Source of the DNA: Phycisphaerae bacterium
GTDB lineage: Bacteria; Planctomycetota; Phycisphaerae; UBA1845; PWPN01
Reading direction: 5' to 3'
DNA: 21,401 nucleotides
Assembly: GCA_026647385.1 (NCBI GenBank)
Contig: JAPKGY010000004.1
Location: 1 to 21,401 of the forward strand
Shown here: one piece after another, positions 6,731 through 13,709 of the stretch
Numbering within the stretch: position 1 is the stretch's first letter
Layout: every line of letters starts with the position of its first letter
The notes under the pieces: model-generated
What the model saw: only the letters and a program-made list of their open reading frames with translations
The model's database searches: none
Told to the model about the DNA's origin: nothing
Position numbers and translations under genes: made by a program

Positions 6731-7690
6731 CTACTTCCTCCTGCATTGTCCGCCCTCGGCGGGGCCACTGGACGGGTCCCAGATCACCTGCCGACTGTCG
6801 AATACCGGGCCGTCAGTGCAACACAGCCGGTAGCGCCACCCTTCCGGGTCGGTCGCATCGCGCACCGGCACCACGCACGACTGGCACGTCCCCATGCCGC
6901 AGGCCATCATCCGCTCCATGCAGACCTGGCAGGGCATACCGTACTTCTCGCACAGGACAGCCACCGCCCGCATCATCGCCTCCGGCCCGCAGGTGTAGAC
7001 AACCGCCGATGCCGCCTCGTCGCGGTGCTTCTCGACGTATCGTTCGAATGCGTCGGGAATGATCCCGCGTGCGCCCAGCGAGCCGTCGTCGGTGCATACC
7101 ACCGCCGGCGTGCCGACGCGGGCAAACTCGTCGACCGCCAATGCCGGTGGATCGACGCCCACTTCGGCTCCCGCCCGAATCGTCAACGGCAGCAGGTCGG
7201 CTGCTCGCGCTCCGCAGAATGCAACCGCGCGCAGGCCCGCTTGATGGACGGCCTCGGCCAGCCAGAGAATTGGCGGCAACCCGACGCCGCCGCCTACGAG
7301 GTATGCGATCGGTCGGTCCCTGCCAATGGCGAACGGCTGACCCTGCGGGCCGAGGACATTCACCTCATCGCCCGGTTGAAGATGGCCCAGCCAGCGCGTC
7401 CCTCGTCCGATCACCCGGTGAATGATGTCGATCTCGATGTTCCCGCTCGTGCGTCGAAGCCCGCCGATACTGAAAGGCCGGCGGATGAACGTGCTGCCGC
7501 CCCAGGTCGTATCCTTCGGGTCGCGACACAGAATGTGTAGGAACTGCCCGGGCCGTGCGTCGGGGAATCCCGACAACGCCAGCACCAACCGCCAGTGTTC
7601 CCGACAGATGGCGGTGTTGCTGCGCACCTGGGCGAGATAGATGCCCTTGGCCTTCGGAGCCATGTCCGCGGATGAATTCATAACCGGCAT
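6731..7690 (-). CDS. PyrK-like dihydroorotate dehydrogenase electron-transfer subunit
   Basis: This 319-residue protein has the layout of PyrK, the FAD/[2Fe-2S] subunit that passes electrons from dihydroorotate dehydrogenase B to NAD+. A ferredoxin-reductase-like FAD domain comes first, with RPFSIGG at about 71-77. The NAD-binding domain shows LVGGGVGLPP (131-140) and TCGPEAMM (233-240). The C-terminal cluster motif is CGMGTCQSC (Cys264, Cys269, Cys272), completed by Cys290 or Cys291 in LCCTDGPVF. The partner PyrD is not encoded in the window, so the protein may partner with a distant pyrD or with another dehydrogenase. Start choice is uncertain among the ATGs at 7690, 7681 and 7663; none has a good ribosome-binding site. 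It begins 30 bp after the stop of the FG-GAP lipoprotein gene, so the two are probably co-transcribed. Confidence 0.87.
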   Translation of the reverse strand: MPVMNSSADMAPKAKGIYLAQVRSNTAICREHWRLVLALSGFPDARPGQFLHILCRDPKDTTWGGSTFIRRPFSIGGLRRTSGNIEIDIIHRVIGRGTRWLGHLQPGDEVNVLGPQGQPFAIGRDRPIAYLVGGGVGLPPILWLAEAVHQAGLRAVAFCGARAADLLPLTIRAGAEVGVDPPALAVDEFARVGTPAVVCTDDGSLGARGIIPDAFERYVEKHRDEAASAVVYTCGPEAMMRAVAVLCEKYGMPCQVCMERMMACGMGTCQSCVVPVRDATDPEGWRYRLCCTDGPVFDSRQVIWDPSSGPAEGGQCRRK

Positions 7691-7720
7691 TCTAACCGCG
7701 ACCGGCGGTGTACAGCCAAC

Positions 7721-9037
7721 TCAGGGCGATGCTTGCGTTGCAGGCTGGGTCGATGGCTGGGTCGATGGCTGGGTGTTGAAGTAGGGATTACGGTACCAGT
7801 AGATCCCGTCGTTGCTGTTCGCCGCGGTGCTGTCCTCCGGAACCGCCAGGTCCACGTAATTGTCCGCATTCAGATCCCCCAGACCGATCAGGCCGATCTC
7901 GAAGTCCTCCGGTTGGTCGATGACGTGTTCGATCCAGTGCAGCGTATCGTCCGAGCCCGGCTTGAACCAGGCCAGGGAGGCCCTGTTCGTCCCGGCGATG
8001 AGGATGTCGTTGGCCCCGTCGCGGTCGACGTCCACGATGGCGACGTCCACCGGCGTCTGCTGCTCGAAGCCGAGGCTGAAGTCCGCCATGATGAATCCGC
8101 CCCATCGACTGGTCACGGTGGCCGGCTGGCTCATCCAGGCCGCCCGCCGGTCCGCGGCCGAGATGGCCGCCAGGTCCGGCTTGCCGTCGCCGTCGAGATC
8201 GCCCAATGCGATCCGCGTCGCGCCCGCGAAGCTGCTCATCGGGTGTTTGGTCCATGGGTCCTCGCCGAGGTCGGCCGGCTGCTCGTACCAACTGATCCCG
8301 TTCTGCGTCTCGCCGGGCGCGCTCGCGATCACGTCCAGCCTCGTATCGCCGTTGAGATCGTAGAGCAGCACCGAGTCGCACTCGTCGCGGGTCTCGTCGT
8401 CGATCGTCTGGAGCGTCCAGTCCGCGGGAACGTCCGGATCCTCCGGGGCCTTGAACCAGACCAGTCGGCCGTCGTCCGAGAGCGCGGCGACGATGTCCGG
8501 CCCGTTGATCCTGTCGACCTGGCCCACTTTCACGTCGAACCAGGCTTTGAAGTCCTCGCCGATCGACGCGTCGAGCTCGAACGGCGCCCACGTCGTTGTT
8601 CCCGGTACGCCGGGCAGATTCCGCGGGTCCTGGGGCGCCCGCAGATAGATGATTCGGTCCTGCGCCGCGACGACGAGGTCCGGATGACCGTCCTCGTTGA
8701 TGTCGCCGACCGCCAGCGCGTTCACGTCGTTGTATCGTGCGTTCTCCTCAGCCACGAGCGTGAGCCATTCGTTATTACCGTCGTTGAGATGCACGGCGAT
8801 CAGGCCGGGGGTTACCGGGTCGGTTTCCTTGGATCCGCGCCACGCACTTGCGATGTCCAGTTTCCCGTCGCCGTCCACGTCCGCCACGACCGTCGCCACC
8901 GGCGTGATGCCCGGCCGATCGTCCGCCCGAGCTAGCCGCCACGTGGGCTCGGTCACCTGATCGTCATCGTTCGAGTCGCACGAGCATCCCGCCAACAGCA
9001 ACCCGATGGGCAAAACGAAAGCGAATCGTGTGTACAT
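7721..9037 (-). CDS. FG-GAP/VCBS repeat lipoprotein, seven-bladed beta-propeller
   Basis: The 438-residue protein begins MYTRFAFVLPIGLLLAGC, a lipoprotein signal with lipobox LAGC and Cys18. Seven Ca-binding-loop-like repeats follow. They are at about 53 (DVDGDGKLDIA), 112 (DINEDGHPDLV), 174 (degenerate, VDRINGPDIV), 227 (DLNGDTRLDVI), 280 (DLDGDGKPDLA), 336 (DVDRDGANDIL) and 388 (DLNADNYVDLA). This is the number expected for one closed integrin-alpha-like propeller. WFK/WYE/WYR strands recur between them. The C-terminal tail is a TQPS repeat. The start is the ATG at 9035-9037 with GGGAGA upstream; the frame is open to 9130, but that extension lacks a signal. It is probably a surface binding or scaffold protein. 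It lies 89 bp downstream of the MEMO-family gene on the same strand. Confidence 0.85.
   Translation of the reverse strand: MYTRFAFVLPIGLLLAGCSCDSNDDDQVTEPTWRLARADDRPGITPVATVVADVDGDGKLDIASAWRGSKETDPVTPGLIAVHLNDGNNEWLTLVAEENARYNDVNALAVGDINEDGHPDLVVAAQDRIIYLRAPQDPRNLPGVPGTTTWAPFELDASIGEDFKAWFDVKVGQVDRINGPDIVAALSDDGRLVWFKAPEDPDVPADWTLQTIDDETRDECDSVLLYDLNGDTRLDVIASAPGETQNGISWYEQPADLGEDPWTKHPMSSFAGATRIALGDLDGDGKPDLAAISAADRRAAWMSQPATVTSRWGGFIMADFSLGFEQQTPVDVAIVDVDRDGANDILIAGTNRASLAWFKPGSDDTLHWIEHVIDQPEDFEIGLIGLGDLNADNYVDLAVPEDSTAANSNDGIYWYRNPYFNTQPSTQPSTQPATQASP
7743..7774 (-). repeat. 12-bp perfect tandem repeat in lipoprotein C-terminus
   Basis: GGCTGGGTCGAT is repeated at 7743-7754 and 7755-7766, followed by a partial third unit (GGCTGGGT, 7767-7774). 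It encodes the TQPS repeats at the end of the FG-GAP lipoprotein. The unit is a multiple of three, so slippage would change tail length without breaking the frame. Confidence 0.8.
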
Positions 9038-9126
9038 TCTGATCTCCCGTTTGATCTCGCCCTCCGTCGTGAGCCGGTCAGACTGCGCGGAGGCGTTTTT
9101 CGCGGATGGCATCCTGAACGGTACGC

Positions 9127-10017
9127 TCATGTCCCGGGCGGCGAGAATACGATCCCTGCGTATCCCACGGAATCGGTCATCGGTCCGAGGTGTTCGCGAA
9201 GCACCTCGGCGCTGGTCGTGTGCCGTAGCAAGCGGGCTTCGGTCGCGCCGCAGGCTTTAGCCGCCGCAAGCGTGGCCGCGACCGCGCCGCTGCCGCACGC
9301 GTTGTGGTTGACACTGGCTTCGGGTACGACCTCCTCGGCCGCCAGCTTCAGGCACAGGTCGATCATTCGACGATCGTTGACCGCCCGCGCCCAGTTTATT
9401 CCGTCGGCTCCCGTCCCCTTCGGAGTGAAGAAATAACGCGGGCCGTAATGCGTCAGGTCCGTCGAGCCGAGGAACACCGCCTTTCGGCCGAGGGCCTGAA
9501 CCTGCTCGGCGACGATCCGGCCGGCCTCGGGTGCCTCCTCCACCGGGGGCACCATAATCGGCAGCAGCCGAACTCCGGGCTGCACGCACTGGATAAACGG
9601 CACCTGCACCTCGATCGAGTGTTCCAGCCTGTGGCTGTCGGCGTCCACGGTCAGTAGCGGCGAAGCGCCCACCACCGCGCCGGCCAACTCCCCGTCAATC
9701 TCGATCTCGCCCAGCGGCGTGATCCACGTCCCCTCCGCGTCGACACTCGCCCGCCGGCCGCGCACGCGGTGTACCGCGCCGAAAACCACGAACGTCTCGA
9801 CGTCCGGATTTCGCCCGACCGCCCGGATCACCTCGGCCGCCACCGCTCCGCTGCACATCCAGCCCGCGTGCGGCACGATCCCCGCTATGGGGGTACGCGC
9901 TTTTTCGCCGAAGTCACCCGCCGGGGCGGCGGACAGATACTTGTTCGCCTCCGCCCGGCACTGCTTCGGCGATCCGGGGTAGAACTGGCCGGCCACGGCG
10001 GGGGAACGTGGGGACAT
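9127..10017 (-). CDS. MEMO family protein (AmmeMemoRadiSam system protein B type)
   Basis: This 296-residue protein spans the full MEMO domain, related in fold to extradiol dioxygenases. The metal-site residues known from human MEMO1 (His49, His81, Cys244) have clear counterparts: His50 in IVPHAGWMCSG, His83 in FGAVHRVRG and Cys241 in VNHNACGSGAVAA. LEHSIEVQVPF (131-141) and STDLTHYGP (185-193) are further family motifs. The start is the ATG at 10015-10017, with GGAGG at 10025-10029 (read on the minus strand), rather than the GTG 18 bp upstream. In many bacteria and archaea MEMO is encoded with an AMMECR1 protein and a radical SAM enzyme, and neither is in the window. It is the first gene of the minus-strand run. 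The exact reaction is not known for bacterial members. Confidence 0.9.
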   Translation of the reverse strand: MSPRSPAVAGQFYPGSPKQCRAEANKYLSAAPAGDFGEKARTPIAGIVPHAGWMCSGAVAAEVIRAVGRNPDVETFVVFGAVHRVRGRRASVDAEGTWITPLGEIEIDGELAGAVVGASPLLTVDADSHRLEHSIEVQVPFIQCVQPGVRLLPIMVPPVEEAPEAGRIVAEQVQALGRKAVFLGSTDLTHYGPRYFFTPKGTGADGINWARAVNDRRMIDLCLKLAAEEVVPEASVNHNACGSGAVAATLAAAKACGATEARLLRHTTSAEVLREHLGPMTDSVGYAGIVFSPPGT

Positions 10018-10163
10018 GGCTAAACCTCCAGCCACGGCGGTGTTCGTGGCAATCCATTACACATTCTAAGCTTAGCGACTTCGTGACCCGCGCAGCAACC
10101 CCGGGTCGGTTTGCCCGCGACCTGGCGAGCCCAAAATGTCACGGGCCGACGAATCCGTTCGCG

Positions 10164-10195
10164 CGTCGCCCGCTCTTGCGAGGGCGGCGTTTTTT
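10164..10195 (+). terminator. Intrinsic terminator without an upstream plus-strand gene
   Basis: CGTCGCCC (10164-10171) pairs with GGGCGGCG (10182-10189), eight pairs including one G-U, with a 10-nt loop. TTTTTT follows directly at 10190-10195. On the plus strand this is a textbook terminator, yet the nearest gene to the left is on the minus strand. It may end a small RNA or act as an attenuator in the leader of the gene at 10431. Confidence 0.5.
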
Positions 10196-10205
10196 GAGTC
10201 TACTA

Positions 10206-10345
10206 GTGCCGCTTCCGGTTGGACAGTCTCGCCCGGCCCTTGTGGTGCAGGCATCTCTCCGCAGGTGAGTCGCCACGGCGACCTGCCTGCACGGTGCAGC
10301 CACGATGGCCGCACCACGGCGAAACTCTCCTGCCGGAAACGGCCC
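10206..10345 (-). repeat. Dispersed imperfect palindromic repeat, short copy
   Basis: Read on the plus strand this 140-bp segment aligns with the reverse complement of 657-823. Shared blocks include CTTCCGGTTGGACAG-like ends, CCCTTGTGGTGCAGGCAT, TCTCCGCAGGTGAGTCGCC and CGACCTGCCTGCACGG. It then lacks about 27 bp, the second central arm, before the shared GAAACTCTCCT-CCG-AAACGG end. The central palindrome GTCGCC-AC-GGCGAC is at 10269-10282. The deletion in the centre removes most of the hairpin and may mark loss of mobility. Confidence 0.7.
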
Positions 10346-10430
10346 TAGGCCTCCCGCGCGGGGGCCGGTCGGCGGGCTTGGTTCCGCCGGCCAGGGGGGA
10401 TGAGGCCCCGTTCGGCATCACAAGGAGATC

Positions 10431-11531
10431 ATGGCCATGGCTACTGACAAACCTCGGGACGGATACCCCATCACCCCCGCCCCCGGCGAGCAGGGCAGCC
10501 AGCGACTCAGCCTCGGGCGCCTCCATCAGTGGGAGAGCCTCGGGTACGGGATGTTCATTCATTTCGGCATGTCGACGTACGTGGACGTCAGCGGACTGGT
10601 CAACTTCAAACCGACCGGCAACGATCCCGCTTCGTGCTACTGCCCCGACCGGCTCGACGTCGACCAGTGGGTGTGCGTCGCCCGCGACGCCGGCATGAAG
10701 TATGCCGTGCTGACCGCCAAACACATCTCCGGATTCTGCCTTTGGCCGAGCCAGCACACCGACTACACCGTCGCTAACAGCGGCAACACCACGGACGTCG
10801 TCGCCGCGTTCGTCGATTCCTGCCGGAAACACGGTATTCTGCCCGGCCTGTACTACAGCTCCTACGACAACCACCACCGCTGGGGCAGCCGCACGCGAAG
10901 CGACTTCGCCAGCCGCCAGGCGTACATGGATCTGTACCACAAACGTCCGCGCTTCGGCGGCATCAACTGTGGCCGGGAGGACGACCCGGAGCGGATGCCC
11001 TATTCCACCGCCCACTTTCAGAGTTTTCAGACCGCTCAGGTGACCGAGTTGCTCGAGACCTACGGCCCGCTTATGGAACTCTGGGTGGATCACCCCGAAG
11101 TGCTCGGCCGGGGCTACCGCACGTACTTTTACGAGGCGATGGCCCGCATCAATTCCGACATGGTCATCCTCATGAACAACGGCCTGCCCGATTCCGACTG
11201 CTACGACATCGACTACGCCTGGCCGGCCGACCTCATGGCCATCGAGCGCGGTCAGCCGCCGGCCGGCGGATACAAGAAATGGCGGCACATCGAGGGCAAG
11301 ACCTATTACATCCCCGGCGAGGTCTGCGACTCGATCGCACCCGTGAAACTCGACTGGTTCTGGCTCGAGGGCGACGAGCCCCGGCCTTTCCAGGAATTGC
11401 TCGGGCAGTTCCAGGCGTGCAGGCAGGGCGGCGCGAATTACCTGCTCAACGTGCCTCCCGACAAGCATGGCCGAATCCCCGATAACTTTATCAGGGCCCT
11501 CGCCCATCTCCGGAAGGAAGCGGGCATCTGA
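10431..11531 (+). CDS. GH29-like alpha-L-fucosidase, cytoplasmic
   Basis: This 366-residue protein has the sequence landmarks of the GH29 catalytic barrel, which removes terminal L-fucose. They are YGMFIHFG (39-46), KHISGFCLWPS (97-107), GLYYSSYDNH (139-148), LMELWVDHP (214-222, Asp220 the likely nucleophile) and NYLLNVPPDKHGRIP (336-350). Glu297 in IPGEVCD is a candidate acid/base. The usual KHHDGF motif is changed to KHISGF, losing the second His and the Asp, so the substrate may differ from simple fucosides. No signal peptide or C-terminal carbohydrate-binding domain is present. Two starts are possible, the ATG at 10431 (3 bp after GGAG) or at 10437 (9 bp after); the second has better spacing. 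It opens a four-gene plus-strand run with a symporter, a secreted glycosidase and an isomerase. Confidence 0.83.
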   Translation: MAMATDKPRDGYPITPAPGEQGSQRLSLGRLHQWESLGYGMFIHFGMSTYVDVSGLVNFKPTGNDPASCYCPDRLDVDQWVCVARDAGMKYAVLTAKHISGFCLWPSQHTDYTVANSGNTTDVVAAFVDSCRKHGILPGLYYSSYDNHHRWGSRTRSDFASRQAYMDLYHKRPRFGGINCGREDDPERMPYSTAHFQSFQTAQVTELLETYGPLMELWVDHPEVLGRGYRTYFYEAMARINSDMVILMNNGLPDSDCYDIDYAWPADLMAIERGQPPAGGYKKWRHIEGKTYYIPGEVCDSIAPVKLDWFWLEGDEPRPFQELLGQFQACRQGGANYLLNVPPDKHGRIPDNFIRALAHLRKEAGI

Positions 11532-11596
11532 TAAGAGCCGTTGACTCTGGGTGTCCTGTGGTCGTGCGCTGACAAGAGCAGTTGGCGCCGGGTGCC
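11528..11596 (+). repeat. Imperfect direct repeat with a 41-bp period
   Basis: CTGATAAGAGCCGTTGACTC (starting at 11528) and CTGACAAGAGCAGTTGGCGC (starting at 11569) begin 28-bp copies that match in about three of four positions and end in a shared GGGTG. The first copy covers the stop codon of the fucosidase-like gene. It may record a small local duplication; no function is apparent. Confidence 0.4.
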
Positions 11597-11788
11597 ACGC
11601 CCGCGTATCCGCCACGGCGAGACTGCGCCAGGGGCGAGCTCGCGGGGTGTGCCGAACGCCTGCCGTCCCGGTTTAGCCGCGACCCGAAGGGGAGCGCTGT
11701 TCCTGGGCGTTACGGGTTCTGGCGCGCCGGGATTATCCGGTGCCTCGGGATCGATACCTATTCCACCTTGTTCCGATGGAGTCCGCCG

Positions 11789-13534
11789 ATGGAGTTACTC
11801 GGTTTCAAGCTGATCGATCTGGTCACCATTTTCGCCTACCTCGTCGGCATCACCATCCTGGGCGTGAAGATGCGCCGGGCCCGCGATTCCCAGGACTACT
11901 TCCTGGGCGGGCGCCGCTTCGGCAAGCTTATCTCGATCTTCAGTGTGTTCGGGGCCGGCACCCACTCCGACCAGGCCGTCAGCGTCGTTTCCAAGACCTA
12001 CACCTCGGGCATGTCCGGCATCTGGTACCAGTGGCTCTATCTGTTCGTGACCCCTTTCAACTGGTGGATCGCCCCGATCCTCCGGCGTTGCCGGGCGATC
12101 ACCACGGCCGACTACTTCGAGGCGCGCTACGACCGCTCCGTCGCCACCCTGTACGTCATCTTCGGTCTGCTGAACATGGTCGTCAGCATCGGCGTTCTGC
12201 TGAAGGGAGCCGGCGCCGTCGTCCGAGCCGCCGCCGGCGGGCAGGTCAGCGAGGAATGGGTCATCGGGGCCATGACCCTCATGTTCGTCATCTACAACGT
12301 CATCGGCGGGCTCTCCGCCACCATGGTGACAAACTTCGTCCAGGGCTGCCTCACCATCGTCTTCTCGTTTATGCTCTTGCCGTTCGCCTTCTACGAACTC
12401 GGCGGGTTCACCGGCCTGCACACCCAGGTCGCCGAATCCCTCGAGGTCATGCGACAAGTCAATCCCGATGGGTATGTGCCTTCCAACAGTGAAATCTGGT
12501 CCCTTGTCGCACCCGGCGAGATCGGTTGGTTCTATCTCATCGTCATCGTGATCAACGGCCTGCTCGGCCTCGTCGTCCAGCCGCACGCCATGCCCATCGC
12601 CGGGGCCGTCAAGACCGAAAAAGAAGCTCAGATCGGCAGCGTCTACGGTTCCCTCATGAAGCGCGTCTGCACCGTGGCCTGGACCTTGCTCGGGATGTGT
12701 GCCATCGCCAAATACCCGGGAGTTCTGGACAAGGCCGAGATCGACCAGATGTTCGGACGACTCGCCCACGACCTCCTGCCCCTGCCCGGTCTGCTCGGTA
12801 TCTTCGTCGCTTCGCTGCTGGCCGGCATCATGGCGGCCTGCGGCGCTCTCATGCTCGCCTCCTCAGGCCTGTTCACCCACAACATCTATCGCCCCTTCAT
12901 CGCCCCGCGGGCGTCACAAGGCCATTTGGTGGGTATAGGCCGGCTCGCCGGTGCGCTCAGCGTGGCCGCCGGCGTCGTCTACGCCTTCACCCTCAGCGAC
13001 GTCGTCAAGGGCGTCGAGCAGTTCTGGATCGTCTCAGCCATGATGGCGATCCCCTTCTGGATCGGCCTGTTCTGGCGCCGGGCGACCGGCCCCGCCGCCT
13101 GGGCCTCGACCCTCATAGCCTGCGCTATCTGGTACGTCACGGAGCAAGCCTGGTTTGTCGAATGGGCCAAAACCCAGGCCCCATGGCTGCTTTTCGGCGG
13201 CAAGGTTTATCTGCCTACCCAGATGACCCTCTACCTCGTCGTCGGCACCGTCGTCATGATCGGCGTCAGCCTAATGACCCGCCGTCCCGATTCGACGAAA
13301 CTCGACCGCTTCTACGAGACGCTCCGCACTCCGATCCAGCCGGGCGAACAGGTCGTCGAATCCCTCCGCCTGCCCGCGGGCGTTCAGCCGGCACCGCAGC
13401 ATAAACTGATCGACCACCCCGACCTCGAAATTCAGGTGCCCACCCGGCGTGGCATCGTCGGGTTCCTGCTCGCATGGCTCATGGTCATCGCCCTCATCGG
13501 GGTCGTCATGCTCATCGTTCGTATTGGAGCATGA
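11789..13534 (+). CDS. Sodium:solute symporter (SSS family)
   Basis: From the ATG at 11789 this is a 581-residue inner-membrane protein with about 13-14 hydrophobic helices, the usual architecture of Na+/sugar, Na+/proline and related symporters. Early in the protein, DYFLGGRR (36-43) matches the DFFLAGR-type motif after the first helix. Next come YTSGMSGIWYQW and ITTADYFEARYDRSVA, a stretch typical of the family. The C-terminal region holds a hydrophilic loop (about 500-555) followed by a last helix, GFLLAWLMVIALIGVVMLIV. GGAG at 11778-11781 lies 7 bp before the ATG. The frame is open to 11582, but that part is Arg/Pro-rich, lacks a membrane segment and is judged non-coding. The neighbouring glycosidases and isomerase point to a sugar substrate, by inference only. 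Confidence 0.9.
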   Translation: MELLGFKLIDLVTIFAYLVGITILGVKMRRARDSQDYFLGGRRFGKLISIFSVFGAGTHSDQAVSVVSKTYTSGMSGIWYQWLYLFVTPFNWWIAPILRRCRAITTADYFEARYDRSVATLYVIFGLLNMVVSIGVLLKGAGAVVRAAAGGQVSEEWVIGAMTLMFVIYNVIGGLSATMVTNFVQGCLTIVFSFMLLPFAFYELGGFTGLHTQVAESLEVMRQVNPDGYVPSNSEIWSLVAPGEIGWFYLIVIVINGLLGLVVQPHAMPIAGAVKTEKEAQIGSVYGSLMKRVCTVAWTLLGMCAIAKYPGVLDKAEIDQMFGRLAHDLLPLPGLLGIFVASLLAGIMAACGALMLASSGLFTHNIYRPFIAPRASQGHLVGIGRLAGALSVAAGVVYAFTLSDVVKGVEQFWIVSAMMAIPFWIGLFWRRATGPAAWASTLIACAIWYVTEQAWFVEWAKTQAPWLLFGGKVYLPTQMTLYLVVGTVVMIGVSLMTRRPDSTKLDRFYETLRTPIQPGEQVVESLRLPAGVQPAPQHKLIDHPDLEIQVPTRRGIVGFLLAWLMVIALIGVVMLIVRIGA

Positions 13535-13709
13535 ACGCAGTCGCGCCGGCGGGGGGTATTTGCCCCGTAATGGTCCGCGTTCGACTCCGACACCGGCGGC
13601 TTCCCGCGCCACCGGGCCGACACATGCCGGACTGGCCAGGCCGCCCTGATTCCTGTTATCTTCTATTTCACGTTGAGCTCCCTTACGATCGAAGGGCAGG
13701 AAGGTCGAA

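Larger units (their letters stand above)
10018..10430. other. Divergent spacer of 413 bp with terminator and palindromic repeat
   Basis: No protein-coding gene is supported here. From left to right on the plus strand it holds a segment with self-complementary stretches (10082-10143), a strong intrinsic terminator (10164-10195), the shorter copy of the dispersed palindromic repeat (10206-10345), and about 85 bp of leader with the ribosome-binding site AAGGAG (10422-10427) for the fucosidase-like gene. The minus-strand promoter of the MEMO gene must lie at the left end. Confidence 0.6.

Noticed and set aside
10203..11615. 470-codon minus-strand frame across the fucosidase-like gene and the repeat
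   Set aside because: It reads through the palindromic repeat and opposite conserved GH29 motifs, so it is an antisense shadow.
11582..11788. N-terminal extension of the symporter
   Set aside because: The residues are Arg/Pro-rich, unlike the family, and the ATG at 11789 has a well-placed GGAG.
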